From assembly GCA_963082975.1 (NCBI GenBank), contig OY720346.1:34623787-34687786 (forward strand): 64,000 nt of DNA, given 5' to 3'. This document shows positions 1 through 10,740 of the stretch, piece by piece (position 1 is the stretch's first letter; each line of letters opens with the position of its first letter). The position numbers and the translations under genes were made by a program. The notes under the pieces were generated by a model. It ran no database searches. It saw only the letters and a program-made list of their open reading frames with translations, and was not told where the DNA came from. The stretch is from Labia minor. Taxonomy: Eukaryota > Arthropoda > Insecta > Dermaptera > Spongiphoridae.

Positions 1-230
1 TGATCAATTCATCATACTGATGCATTAAGTAAATATACCAATTTTCATCAAAATCCGTTGAGCCGTTCAAGCTGTACACATCTATACGGACGGACGGACA
101 GACATCATGCTAAAAATACTTTTTTCTTTTAAGAAAAGGCATGATTCGTGGAGATATGTAAAAATCTCCACATGTGAAATTTGGTGTGAAAACAATACCT
201 CCCTTACTATCGTCGGTTGGTAAAAATGCA
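1..230 (+). mobile_element. Repeat family R1, 3'-end-like copy (cut by window start)
   Basis: This copy matches 49743-49989 almost base for base. It holds the phrase CCGTTGAGCCGTTCA, then a CGGACGGACGGACAGACA run, then a block ending in ATCGTCGGTTGGTAAAAA. A conserved tail of this kind followed by an A-rich stretch is typical of the 3' end of insect non-LTR retrotransposons or their SINEs, and that assignment is inferred. No reading frame is present. The start of the element lies before the window. An hAT-type element begins nine bases after it. Confidence 0.6.
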
Positions 231-238
231 AGTATAGT

Positions 239-1020
239 TATGGATGAAACGATACCGAGCTATCGATACTTTTACTCGATACCATATCGGTCGTAAAGTA
301 TCGATACCAATTCGATATCTATTGAAAAATATCGATACTTACTCGTATCGGTCGAATTTTTCATAGAATTTCAGGTAAATAATAACAGCAAAACGTACTG
401 GTATTCTATTCATTAAAATATATATATTGAACAAATAAGTATAATTATGTTCGGATAGATTAAGCCAAGAAAAAATTCATTTTTTGATGTACTTCCTTTA
501 AATATTAGTTTTTCTAGATGTTTTTTGTAATCGCCAATTTTTCATAAATAAACACATGAAATTTCATTTATTTTAGTTTAATTACAGTCTCTAACATGTA
601 TATCATTTTCCAATTTCTGTTTACAAACTTGAAATGACAGTTCCATAGGAAAGCGAAATAAAATGAAAGACAAAGATAGATTAAAACTCATATTACTAAC
701 AACCAATAATAAAAATTAAATGTTACTGTTCTTCTGAACGAACTTCAGCTAGCGTCGTACGCAGCGTAGTTACAGAATCATAAAGTAAAATACAGTGGTA
801 CAACCTATTCTACTTCTTTCTAGTACAATTTAATTGAAATTTACGAAATAAAATATAAATTTTCTTCCTTCAAACTAACGTGTACTGAGTATCTATACAA
901 GTATTTTTGACCAATACTTACTTGGTACTAAATTCCAAAGTATTGGTTCCAAAAGTACTTTGTATCGAAAGAAAAGTATCGAATAAGTACTTGTACCGTA
1001 CTGGTAACGTTTCATCCCTA
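239..1020. mobile_element. Non-autonomous hAT-type element, TIR TAKGGATGAAACG
   Basis: The left end reads TATGGATGAAACGATACC and the right end, reverse-complemented, reads TAGGGATGAAACGTTACC. The flanks are AGTATAGT (231-238) and AGTATGGT (1021-1028), an 8-bp target-site duplication with one mismatch. The first and last 120 bp are rich in repeated TATCGATAC and GTAC words, like the subterminal transposase-binding repeats of hAT elements. The interior is AT-rich with no transposase frame, so it would need transposase from elsewhere. An 8-bp duplication with short inverted ends is the hAT signature. Confidence 0.75.
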
Positions 1021-1028
1021 AGTATGGT

Positions 1029-2319
1029 ACATTTATTTATATTTCACAAATTCATCAGAAGTTCAATCTAAACTTCAAAAATATACTAAAGAATTATAAA
1101 TAGTATCTACAACCGTGCGCACCTGCTTTTTTGTTCTTTCTTTCAACTTATTTCTAATCAATCGAGATAACATCTGATTGATTTTGAATTGGAGTGATTT
1201 TTTTTTTAGAAAAATCCTTTTGAGAATATCTTTCTCTGTGTTCTCTCTCTTCTCTCTCTCTCTCTCTCTCTCACGCATTCACTTCTTTTTCTCTTTTTGA
1301 AAACGTATTTGATACTTAATTTTATTATAAATCGCATCACCTTGATTGAAGTGATCTCAATTGTAATATTGGCCCATTGAATAGGAATGATTACGTAGAC
1401 ACAGAAGATTGTACTATTTGACAAGTCAAGTGAATCCTTACCATATTGACTGGAACGAAAGAAGAGAAGGAGAAGGGGTAAAAGCAAGGCAAGGCGGAGG
1501 AGGGTAAGGGGAAGAGGAGGAGGATGTATTTTCTCTATGATGATAAGCGGTTAGATGTAAAACAACCCCATACAACGGTATCTTCTTCTAAGCGGCTTAT
1601 GTATGCCTCTTGGGTTATCCTCGTGGAAAACCCTCACAGAAATTTGGAACAATCTATCTGAATAGGGGATGATGGGCTCTATTTATTCATCCGAATAATG
1701 AATCAACCCTTCAATGGTTTGACTAAAAAAAACACTACTTTTTCATTAAAAAACACACCTGCATAATTTTATTTACACTTGAAATAATATGGATATTAAA
1801 AAAAAGCTATTGACTACTAGCTATCACGGAATGATTTATTTTAAAATAAAATACATTAAAAAATAGCATTTTGTAGAAAAATATTAAAATTATAAAATGT
1901 AATAAAAAACATAATCTAATTATTAAAAAATTTTAAATAGATTTATTTTTTTTAACTTTCACAAAATAAAATAATTATAGAAAATGTATTTCTTAATTTA
2001 ATTTTCTAAAAATCAAATTATAAATTTATATCCTATATAGTTATAACTAGATAATTATTTTTATTTGTATTTTTTTATATCCTACTCTGATTAAAAAATT
2101 TCGCGATTGTTTCAATTTGATTGGGAGATAAAAATTAAGCATTAAAAAAAAAAAAACTTAAAGAAAATTTTTGATATAAATATAATTGTAAAAAATAAAA
2201 TTTATTCGGGACATTCAAGAAAACAATTTTTTTTAATTTATAAATCAATTTACCAGATAATTTGAACACAATGGATATTTTGATAATTAAAATGAACATT
2301 TATAATTGATAATATATTA
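1029..2319. other. AT-rich stretch with (TC)n and a purine-rich tract
   Basis: No gene is seen. A (TC)n microsatellite runs 1251-1272 and a strongly purine-biased GA-rich tract runs about 1456-1525. The part from 1525 to 1690 is slightly more complex. The rest is AT-rich with many A/T runs. Short frames here read through the simple repeat and are not coding. Confidence 0.6.
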
Positions 2320-3075
2320 ACACGTTCCCGTCGGCTTGAACCACCCGTGGCTCATGAGTGGTTGGTCCCATCGTACGGCTTGAGCCACAATTTGAGCCAC
2401 GGTTTGAGCCATGAGTGATTTTGTATCTTGTGACATAAACAAAATCTGGACCATGTTCAAGTGCCATAATTGATACTATTATACTATACTACTATACTAT
2501 TATATATTATAAAATATTATTATATATAACAGAGGTGGCCAACTAGGTGATACTTAGAATATTGAATATAGAATATATTGAAAAATCGAAAATGTTTAAG
2601 AGCCAAATCGGAAAAAAATTTGGGATAGATCGGATACATTTTACAACAAAGTTTTTAAAACTTGCAGAAATAACTAAATTTTAAATTTCCTTTAAATAAT
2701 TATATGTAAATAAATGTGTAATGTCATAACGTAGCCTTTTTCCAGTTAAATATATGTAAATTCTAAATTGTGATAACTTTAAATTTATTTAATTGAGCCA
2801 CAATAAAATCAAAAAGAGCTAGATGTGGCTCGCGAGCCAAGGTTTGGCCACCGTTAATATATAATATTAAATTATATATATATACCGGTGGTACATGCCT
2901 GATTTCGTATCTACATGAAAATTTATGTGGATCATATTCATATGCCATATTTTGTTACTATTATATATTATATAATATTATTATATTTTATATTTTATTA
3001 TCATAGATGATTATTGTATCTAGCTACATGTACATTTGTGTGGATCATGTGAAAATATTGATACTATTATATATA
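2320..3075. repeat. Three degenerate tandem units, split by an hAT insertion
   Basis: Three diverged copies of a unit of about 65 bp lie at about 2413-2480, 2897-2966 and 3008-3070. Each contains a TGATTNNGTATCT start, a TGGAYCATGT- or TGGATCAT-like middle and ends in TACTATTATA. The first is preceded by TTAACACGTTCCCGTCGG and several GAGCCAC words, which resemble the start of piggyBac-type repeats (TTAA followed by a short inverted end). The hAT-type element 2530-2856 sits between units one and two. The array probably derives from one older element. Confidence 0.5.
2530..2856. mobile_element. Non-autonomous hAT-type element, TIR CAGAGGTGGCCAA
   Basis: The left end is CAGAGGTGGCCAAC. The right end, reverse-complemented, is TAACGGTGGCCAAAC, so the outer three bases have decayed. 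Perfect 8-bp target-site duplications ATATATAA lie at 2522-2529 and 2857-2864. The right subterminal region contains the palindrome GGCTCGCGAGCC. The element is 327 bp with no coding frame. It shares its end motif with the element at 41884-42293, but the interiors differ. Confidence 0.8.
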
Positions 3076-3273
3076 TTATATTATATTATATTATTAAATG
3101 AAAAACATTTTTTGATTTGATTTTAGAACTGACTAGCAATTGATCTTAAGTCTTAATCTTAAATATACCAAACCTGTAAACAAATATATGTTTTAATTAG
3201 AACTCCCTATATAATATATAATATATGTAAGTGTCTTTTTGTTTATTTTTCCGTAAAATTTTGCTTATTAAAA

Positions 3274-3485
3274 TTCCGGGTTGTTTTCACGAATTTTTGT
3301 GAAATTTCGGTGCTCATTTTGGAGCGATTTTCGGGAGAATATAGCAAAAATGATTCTAGATCACGCATACTAAGACTCAGAATCCCAAAATTCACTTCTC
3401 TGAAATTTACCTGAAGATGGCGTCGAAATGGTCACCGAAACGTCGAAATTGAAATTTCACAAAAATACGTGAAAACAACCCAGAA
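3274..3485. mobile_element. Short inverted-repeat element with a CCGAAACGTCG core
   Basis: The ends pair over about 32 bp: CCGGGTTGTTTTCACG on the left and CGTGAAAACAACCCAG on the right, both with GAAATTTC further in. The interior holds GAAGATGGCGTCGAAATG and GGTCACCGAAACGTCG (about 3413-3448). The pattern 'GAAGATG ... CGAAACG' recurs in retroelement ends of many animals, often Penelope-like or LINE copies. Here it sits inside a foldback unit of about 210 bp. Family assignment is uncertain. Confidence 0.5.
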
Positions 3486-4376
3486 ATATCATTTCATGAA
3501 TATTTAAATATATTCTATATTTTCGGATTTTATTCGCATATTTGTTTTTTTTAACATTTATTTGTTATTTTTTATCTATTTATTCTTGTATTATTATATT
3601 TATGCCATATATGTTCATATTATTTGGATTAAAATGTAATATGATCCAAATTTGCAAATCTCTTAGAAAATGTTGAACTGAACGCAATAAAAGGTAATCT
3701 AATGGTGTAGCATTCGGCGAATATGTGGACTGGGGCAGTAACTTACATACCAATTCATTAATTTTTTACAAGCTTTTACTTGCGCAGTTGAATTTTATTT
3801 ATTGTAAATTTGAATTTAATTCAAAAAAATGGCATTACTTTCGGGTCCCCTATTATATAATTTTTTTTTAGTATTAAATATTTATTTAATTTGAATTTTT
3901 TATTTGCTTCAGATGAGTAGAGGTTTATAAGTATGAATTTTGGATTGATGAAAATATCAATAATATTAATAATAATAATAATAATAATTTTAAGTATTTA
4001 TAAGAATCAAAACATAATAAATATAATAGAAATGACTTATGGCTAAAATATATTTATTTCTATTCTATATAATTCTAATCTTTTCTAAAAGTTTATAGCA
4101 TTTAGAAATTGGTTTTTTTACTAAATACGTAAGTGTCATAATATATCAAATCTTTTCAATGGGCTATAAAAGTCAACAAAACACGACTAAAAAGTGCGTG
4201 TGGTGTGTATGTATGTGTGAGAGAGTGGGAAGAAATAAAGAAGTTCATGATATACGCAGGAACCATTTTCAAAAAACTATTATTGATTATATAATATTAT
4301 ATTTTATACATTACATATGTAATATTATATTAATATTAGTATAATATTAAAACATTAATTTTTACCCTAATCCTTT
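3486..4376. other. AT-rich, no gene seen
   Basis: This stretch contains an (AAT)n microsatellite at about 3957-3986, several AT runs and a small more complex patch near 3700-3755. No open frame with recognisable protein content is present. The 61-codon frame starting at 4159 is low-complexity. Confidence 0.5.
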
Positions 4377-4518
4377 CTTATAATTACTTAGAAATGTAAT
4401 ATTCTATTAGATTTTTCAAAATAAAATTGTTTTTAGTTTTTAGTATCATTTGAAGCTACTAAAAACAATTTTATTTTGAAAATTCTAATAGAATATTACA
4501 TTTCTAAGTAATTATAAG
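4377..4518. repeat. Near-perfect long palindrome (foldback)
   Basis: Two arms of about 61 bp are near-perfect reverse complements. The left arm runs 4377 to about 4437 and the right arm about 4457 to 4518, separated by about 20 bp. The outer ends are CTTATAATTACTTAG and CTAAGTAATTATAAG. RNA from either strand would form one long hairpin. This could be a minimal foldback transposon or a recent inverted duplication. No flanking duplication is obvious. Confidence 0.85.
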
Positions 4519-5740
4519 TTTAATAAAATTTTAAAAAATATCAAACATTTCCAAATTAATTGTGTACAAATTGCGTGATTGATGCTTTCAAACAATAAGC
4601 ATAAAAATGAAAAAATAAAAATAAGAATATAGTGATGGACGACAAAGAGACACACGAAGTTGGAGAGTAATACCACCAGCCTAGAAATAAATTCCAATAA
4701 ATTATTTCAATCACGAATTCGATTATGATAAAAGATATTTTCTTTGTAATATAAAAAAAAAAATAGGGAAGGAAATCTAATTAAATGAAGAGATGGGACA
4801 GTAAAATAGACTATAATAGGAAGGAGGTATATAAATAATAATAAATGTAATAGAAAAAGGAAGTTATTTGAATAATTCTATACAATAATCTAAACGAGGT
4901 TTTTTGGTTGCTATCATAGAAAAAAATAAATAAAGATAGATTATCGTTTATTCAAGAAATCGATATAAATATTTTTTTTTATTTTTATAGTTAAAAACAC
5001 AATCAAATTTTACTCCCCAAATGTTAATGAATGGCAAGAAAATATATTTCTATAATTAATATGTAATTAAGTTAACGCCTATCAATTATTCTTTGAAAAA
5101 AAATATCAATTAACAATTTTAATTTTTTTTTAAACAGATTTTCATGAAATTAGATATGAAAAGAATTAAATAATTCAATATAAACTAATTTATATATTTT
5201 GGTGGTTCGTAGAGGTTTGAAATTTCTCAAAAATTTATAATCGATGATATAAGTTGAGTCAATATGCATAATTCAACATGGAAAAAATTGTGAATCTTAC
5301 TTAATGAATATTTTAAATTAAAAGAGCTTGAATAAATAATGATAATGTTAATAATTTTAATCTTGGATTTCATCTCTTAGATATAAATTCTGCCGTATTG
5401 TAATTAATTTTTTATCAAAATATTTAATAATTGCTATTTGTTTCTAATTATTTTTTTTTAAACTTTTTAAAACTGTTGAATGAAGAAAATAAGAATATCA
5501 TTTGTTATTGATGACAAATGATATTCTTTTCAACAAAAAAAGTATAAATGTATCAAGTTATGAATCTTATTGAAAAGATTTTTAGGAAGATAGGGAAAGA
5601 GGATCATTATTAGAAATTTTACTCAATTAGAAATGCGAAATGTAAGTCATATATAGAAAATTTAATTTGATATTGTATAATTTTTATTTTATTGTTTGTT
5701 TTCAGGTCATTAATCTATATAATTAAACGACTATGCAATG
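4519..5740. other. AT-rich, no gene seen
   Basis: Only AT-rich sequence with A/T runs is seen here. A short local inverted repeat (AATATCATTTGT / ACAAATGATATT) lies at about 5492-5526. No coding signature or recognisable element was found. Confidence 0.5.
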
Positions 5741-5945
5741 CTCCTTCTAAACAGTTTCATGGATCTTAATGGTTCGGGTTTCATTAGAACCGTCATGACC
5801 CAAGGATAAGGTATAAGGTTGAAAATTTCAAAAAAGTTGATCTGTTCCAAAGTTATGTGCAAAATACCGACCCAACCCAAATAAACAACGCCTTATGTGG
5901 CGCCTCTGGTGGCTCAGCTAAGAAGTTGAAACTCAATATAAAATT
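5741..5945. other. Higher-complexity island with a CTCF-like site
   Basis: This is a block of near-normal base composition in AT-rich surroundings. It contains GGCGCCTCTGGTGGC (5899-5913), which resembles the core of the CTCF binding site, though the left half fits imperfectly. No frame translates to recognisable protein and no terminal repeat was found. It could be a conserved non-coding element or an old repeat fragment. Confidence 0.3.
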
Positions 5946-7104
5946 AATAATTCTCGAAATTTGCATACAAAGAATGTTTTTAAATTTTTATTTTAAGTTC
6001 TAATATTCTATAAAATTAAAATTAAATTAAATTAAATTGAATATTACTCCTAATTGATTAATATTTTTTATATTGAAATTTATATTTTATAAAATTGTGC
6101 AATTTGCAAATTTGAAAGAAAACGTAGATTGTCTAAAGAAAGGTCGCGATGGTTATCTCAGAAAAAAATTAAAATATATCTGTATATTTTTGATGATGGT
6201 ATTGAATTGCTATTTTCTTTATACACATTTTTAAAGAATTATTTATTTCTTGACATATTTTGTTATTTTGTATTCGTTGTAAATATCACTAAAATGTAAT
6301 AGTAAGAATTTATAAGGTAGAGCCCATTTTATTTATTTTTATTATATATTTTTTTAGCAAAGATGTCCTACGATGATATAAATTAAACATTGATTTATTA
6401 AACCATGTTCATTTTTACTTTTTTACATCTATACAGAAATTTTCATAAAATAAAAGAAGAACGTGTTGTCATTATTAATATGGAATATAGACAATTTAAA
6501 AGTAAAAAATAAAGAAGATATGCTACTCAAAATCAAATCAACAAAGGAGTTATATACACTAAACCCCTTCGTGGATATGAATATTTTAATATCCTGATTG
6601 AATTAAAAAGAATTAAAACCTTTCGTATACAGACTTTCAACAAATTACTATTTATTACATAGGGGGTACAGGGTACAAAGCTCCCTGTCCAGGCGTGATG
6701 AGCACCGAAGGCGCTCTGACAATGAGAAGCTAATAATAGATTAAATATTTTATAATAAAATACAGATAAGATTATTTATTTAATTTTAAAATTTATTAAA
6801 TAATTTTTCAAATCATTATATTAATTCACATAAATGAGAAAAATCCTCTCAAAATGGGGCTTTTATAATAATATAAAAAAATAAAAAAAATTTATATTTA
6901 ATTTCGATTATTTCTAACAATACCATAAAATCATCCATTGAAAAAAAAAAGAATTCAATAAATTTTCTTCGCTAAAAATGATTAGTAAAAAATATGTATG
7001 TATTATTTCGTTTAATATTTATGATTTGAATATAAATAGTTGAAGGATTGCATTAGATCTTTAGATAAAAATTTAAAATTTTAAATGAGTAAGAAAGTAT
7101 ATTA
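5946..7104. other. AT-rich, no gene seen
   Basis: This is almost entirely A/T-rich. One short complex patch lies at about 6655-6735 (TACAGGGTACAAAGC, GAGCACCGAAGGCGC) with no recognised identity. Nothing else could be supported. Confidence 0.5.
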
Positions 7105-7215
7105 ATGATGAATTGGCGTAGTTGGTTTTCGTAGCAGCGCTTGATGAGGTCAATTGCTGCTGGCAGGGGGACCAGCTTCTGAGAGGCGCGCGTGGATACC
7201 AATACCAATAATCTA
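7105..7215 (-). other. GC-rich island, possible exon or conserved element
   Basis: On the minus strand the frame reads KLVPLPAAIDLIKRCYENQL and continues RQFI, with ordinary amino-acid composition unlike any AT-rich chance frame nearby. It is preceded by CTCTCAG, a possible splice acceptor at about 7178. No convincing GT donor follows before the sequence becomes AT-rich. I do not recognise the peptide. It may be an exon, an exon relic, a transposon fragment or a conserved non-coding block. Confidence 0.3.
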
Positions 7216-7738
7216 TTACAAAGTTTATATCTATGTGTAAGTGTATATGTGTGTACTTGGTATGCATGCATGATGTGCGTCTTGATCTCAACTCTAATTC
7301 ATAATTAGAACAGATTAAATAGAGACAAGAACACATACACACAAATAAATATATGTAATATATACAAGAACAAACAAATATAAAAAGTGATGAGGAAAAA
7401 TATACATTTAATTTAATTATACTTTATATATACAGATTATTTCATTTGAAATTTAAATTAATATTTACTTATTTGCTTTAAAGAAGATCCATTCTTTTAT
7501 AATTTTCACTAAAATTTCATTTACAAAATAAATAAATTATTATTATATAAAGTAAGTTTAAATTTTAAATATCAATAATTTAAATATTAATTATTTTTTA
7601 TTTTCATTTAATTTTATCAATAAAAGTTTTTACAAAAATACAAAATATTTAAATTTAAATGAATTTTTTTTAATTTTTAATTTTTAAAAAATAAAATAAA
7701 CCTATTGTAATTCATCTCATTAACTTTTCAAACTTTTT

Positions 7739-8097
7739 TACCGATCGACGATAGGAAGGGAAGGGTTATTTTCACACCAAATTTCACATGAGGAGATTTT
7801 TTACATATCACCACATGAATCATGCACTTTGTATTTGTTTTATTCTCGAGAAAATCATCTTTATTAGTTTTTTCTTAATTTAAAATTATATGACATCATC
7901 CAGCCATTCATGACGTCACAGCCTGGTCTTAAATATATATTATAAATAAAATAAAATTAAAAATAATTATGTTATATTCCTATCTGTTTTTTATTGGATT
8001 AATAGATATATTAAAATTATTTGAAATTGTTTCTTTAGCTGGAAATTAATTTACTTCAAACCGTCGGTCGGTTCGGACCTGGCCACAGGTCAACTTA
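7739..8097 (-). mobile_element. Repeat family R1b, full-length copy
   Basis: The inverse of this block occurs at 49322-49712. It starts TACCGATCGACGATAGG, the terminal motif shared with R1, and ends with TGGCCACAGGTCAACTT. Inside are TGACATCA (7891-7898) and TGACGTCA (7911-7918), the decayed counterpart of three CRE-like palindromes in the other copy. No coding frame is present. By analogy with R1 it is probably a non-autonomous retroelement lying on the minus strand. Copy number across the genome would decide this. Confidence 0.6.
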
Positions 8098-8352
8098 TTA
8101 TTTTAAAGTTTTATGATTAATGAAATATAAATAATTAATTTATTTAGAAATTGGGATATATATATATATACAGGGCTGGACAGTACAGCGTATGCAAAAT
8201 TTCAAGTTGATTGAATGACGGGAAGTTGTTGAAATATCGATTATAAAATGCCGCGGACAACGTACAACCGGACAACCCGCGTATAACCGGACAGAGTGAG
8301 TTAAGTAAAAGTGTATAAAAAGGGCAGGTAACGAGTAACGAGTTCCTCCCGA

Positions 8353-8667
8353 TTGTTTTTTTCAATTTGGCGTTTCGGCAATTTCCGGCAAACTTCGAAA
8401 GAGTTATGGAAAGCGGCCTTCACGAAATTCGAAAATTTGTTAGATATTGAATTTGTGTCTTTTATGAAAGATAAAAATAAAAATATTAACTCTATAGAAA
8501 ATTACCCCACAATAAAAACATTATTTGTTAAATTGAATACTCATTTGCTCATCTGCGCCAGTAGAAAGGTTATTTTCTTTTGCATCATATATACTTGCCC
8601 CCTCTAGATCTTCTTTATCTGACGAATTGTTTGAACAATTAGTTTTTTTGAAAGGAAATCAAATTTT
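8353..8667 (+). pseudogene. hAT transposase C-terminal dimerisation domain remnant
   Basis: The frame from 8353 includes FENLLDIEF, then ENYPTIKTLFVKLNT, the segment that in hAT transposases leads into the 'PSSA..ERLFS' motif. That motif is degraded here to LLICASRKVIFF. The frame breaks at about 8605. In another frame, about 8605-8665 reads SRSSLSDELFEQLVFLKGNQ, matching the conserved 'L..e..e.LvFLkgN' end of the domain. The RNase H-like catalytic core and DNA-binding domain are absent. The fragment is non-functional and supports the hAT call for 8171-10728. Confidence 0.8.
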
Positions 8668-9197
8668 TTCCTCTTATAATATTGATTGACAGCATTATTA
8701 GCCTACACTTTATCAAGATTTAAAAAAGTTTTATGAATTATATTTTTATTAAATTATAGTTTAATTATATTACCTTAATAAGTTTTCTTATAAATGTATA
8801 TAAACAAATTTAAAAATCGTATATAATTTTATAAATAAAAATTAAACAAATTTATATTAAATATTCTTTTTTTTCCTAATCCTAAAAGTTTATGTTAAGA
8901 TTGTTGGTATTGTGAGAGTGTAGTCCATCTCAGATCTTATCTTATTATGCTAGCTAAAATTGTATATATGTATTTATCTATATATATTGGTTCTCAAAAA
9001 CCGCTCTAACGATTTTTTTCAAATTCACACTAGATATAGTATTTATAAAGAAAAATTAAGTTTTATTGATGATATCTCTTGAAACATACAGCTTCATTAT
9101 TAATTTCTTAATTGAAAATTATATATGGAAAACGTCAAAATTTTTAATACTGCCTGCTAAGACAGTAAAAAAATGACAATTTTTTATCTAAATACAT

Positions 9198-9270
9198 ATA
9201 GTCCAGCGGTTGGACTGATGTTTTAACGAGTGGATTTCGTCGGTTCGAAACTCGCCGGGTGAATCGTTAT
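9198..9270 (+). repeat. tRNA-like (SINE head) fragment
   Basis: TAGTCCAGCGGTTGGA resembles the D-arm/A-box of tRNA genes, and GGTTCGAAACTC (9242-9253) is a good B-box. Spacing between the two is tRNA-like. The acceptor stem does not pair, so this is a tRNA-derived SINE head or pseudo-tRNA rather than a functional gene. A comparable head lies at 56653-56722, also near family S sequence. Confidence 0.45.
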
Positions 9271-9660
9271 TTAAAAATGAAAATAATGATTTTGTTATTT
9301 TTTTTTCTTTTTATCTATTGTTTACTTTTTAATAAATTACTATTCTATATTTATTTATTCATTGTTCTTTTATTAATAAAGTTTTAGATAGTTTTATAAG
9401 TTTTAATATTTTTTCAATAAAATATTATTCAATATATTTATTAATATTATTTTATTTATTATTATTGAGTACCCGAAGTTCCATTCATTTTAATCAGATT
9501 GATGCAATGATGCAACAGTTAATAATTGTAATATTGTAATAAATTTCTATCTTGAAAATTGTTACATATTATTCAGGATATTTTAAAAACTATTTCTTTC
9601 TTTAATTAATATTCATTTTTTCTATAAGTCAGATATATTTCCAAATATTAAATAATTTTT

Positions 9661-10141
9661 GAAGTGAAAACTTCTTTAGCGGCGTTGAGCACTTTTGCGG
9701 GATGGGGAAAAAGTATAGAACTCGCGTGATCGTGACCAACACCATGAAACCATCTGCTTTCAAATTTCTTATAACAGAGCGCGAAATTTGAATTGTCATT
9801 AGAACTGTTTTATAAATTATCTCTAACATATAAATATATATTTATTATGTAAAGTTCATTTCATATATACATATATAATCAAAATTATACGAAATGAACT
9901 TCACATAATAAATATATATTTTATGTTAGAGATAAGAATTATAAAACAGTTCGTATTGCAATATTTTAAACAAAGTTGTGTATTTATATATATATAAATA
10001 TAAGTTACAAATTTGTTTAAAATATATGTTTAAAATAATATATAAGTTATATATATATACATGCATATGAAATTCATCTTTCTCGTGAAATAGCGCGAAT
10101 TTCGTCTGTTTTAAAATTTCTTACGCAGAAGTTTTCACTTC
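9661..10141. mobile_element. Foldback MITE with GAAGTGAAAACTTCT ends
   Basis: The left end GAAGTGAAAACTTCT (9661-9675) is mirrored by AGAAGTTTTCACTTC (10127-10141). Both flanks continue into moderately GC-rich sequence (GCGGCGTTGAGC on the left, TCGGCCAGTCCCACG on the right). The centre contains a near-perfect palindrome, 9803-9951. No transposase is present. It lies inside the family S copy, so it inserted later. Confidence 0.55.
9803..9951. repeat. Near-perfect palindrome with arms of about 60 bp
   Basis: Outer arms are AACTGTTTTATAA (9803 onward) and TTATAAAACAGTT (ending 9951). Inner arms end GTTCATTTC and GAAATGAAC around an AT-rich centre of about 28 bp. Arms match except for a few single-base differences and short indels. 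It would fold into one long hairpin in RNA or single-stranded DNA. Confidence 0.85.
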
Positions 10142-10740
10142 TGTCGGCCAGTCCCACGACTGCCAATTTTGCTTTTTTAATTCCGAAAAGCTGCAAAGCA
10201 CGTTTTTTTGTCTTTAGTTTGTTTTATAACCACTTGGGGCGCTAAACAGTTTTTCAAAAAAACACTATAGAAAAAAAATATATGTACCTATATATTATAT
10301 ATTTATGTATTATTGAGGAGCACAAGTTCATTAATTTTAATCAGATTGATGCAAATGTGTAACATTTAATAATTGTAATAAATAATTAAAGAATTGTGTA
10401 TCAATATTTTTTAAAGGGTAGAGCGAGAGCTCGGTGTCCCAGGTATTAATATTACCAGCCAAATCCAATAATAATGAATCATTTTTTTTAACTTAAGTAC
10501 CGAGCCGAGGCTCGGGGTCCCGGTACTATTTCTTTAAAGTAATTTATTTATGGAATAAATATGTTTTAAATTACTTAGATCAATTACCCAGGTATGCTCC
10601 TCGAAGTAAACAAGAAAGATTTTTTTTTAAGGAACTGTAACGTTAAGAGTAACGAGTTCCTCAAAAAATGGAAGGAACTGTAATTGTATCGAGTTCCTCT
10701 CGAAAATGGAAGGAACGGCCCAGCCCTGTATATATATATA

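Larger units (their letters stand above)
8895..10545 (-). mobile_element. Repeat family S, large copy with internal insertions
   Basis: The minus strand of this segment is collinear with 55208-55852. Shared blocks, in order, are AGTACCGGGACCCCGAGC (right edge, about 10540), GGGACACCGAGCT, CATCAATCTGATTAAAA, then CGTTAGAGCGGTTTTTGAG, then TAGCTAGC...AATAAGATAAGAT. The CATCAATCTG block occurs twice (about 9495 and 10340), so there has been a duplication or a second insertion. The left edge is vague. It contains the tRNA-like segment 9198-9270 and the foldback element 9661-10141. Confidence 0.55.
8171..10728 (+). mobile_element. hAT element, decayed and filled with later insertions
   Basis: The left end is CAGGGCTGGACAGT and the right end, reverse-complemented, is CAGGGCTGGGCCGTTCC. 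TATATATA lies on both sides (8163-8170, 10729-10736); this fits an 8-bp duplication but is low-complexity. A shared subterminal motif GAGTAACGAGTTCCTC occurs at about 8329-8347 and 10643-10660. A transposase C-terminus remnant lies next to the left end, so most of the gene has been deleted. About 1.6 kb of the interior is another repeat family (8895-10545), which itself contains a tRNA-like piece and a palindromic element. Confidence 0.65.

Noticed and set aside
1206-1487. 93-codon minus frame with RERERERR-type tail
   Set aside because: It reads through a (TC)n microsatellite and AT-rich sequence; low complexity and no domain.
9198-9270. Functional tRNA gene
   Set aside because: A- and B-box-like words are present but the acceptor and anticodon stems do not pair.
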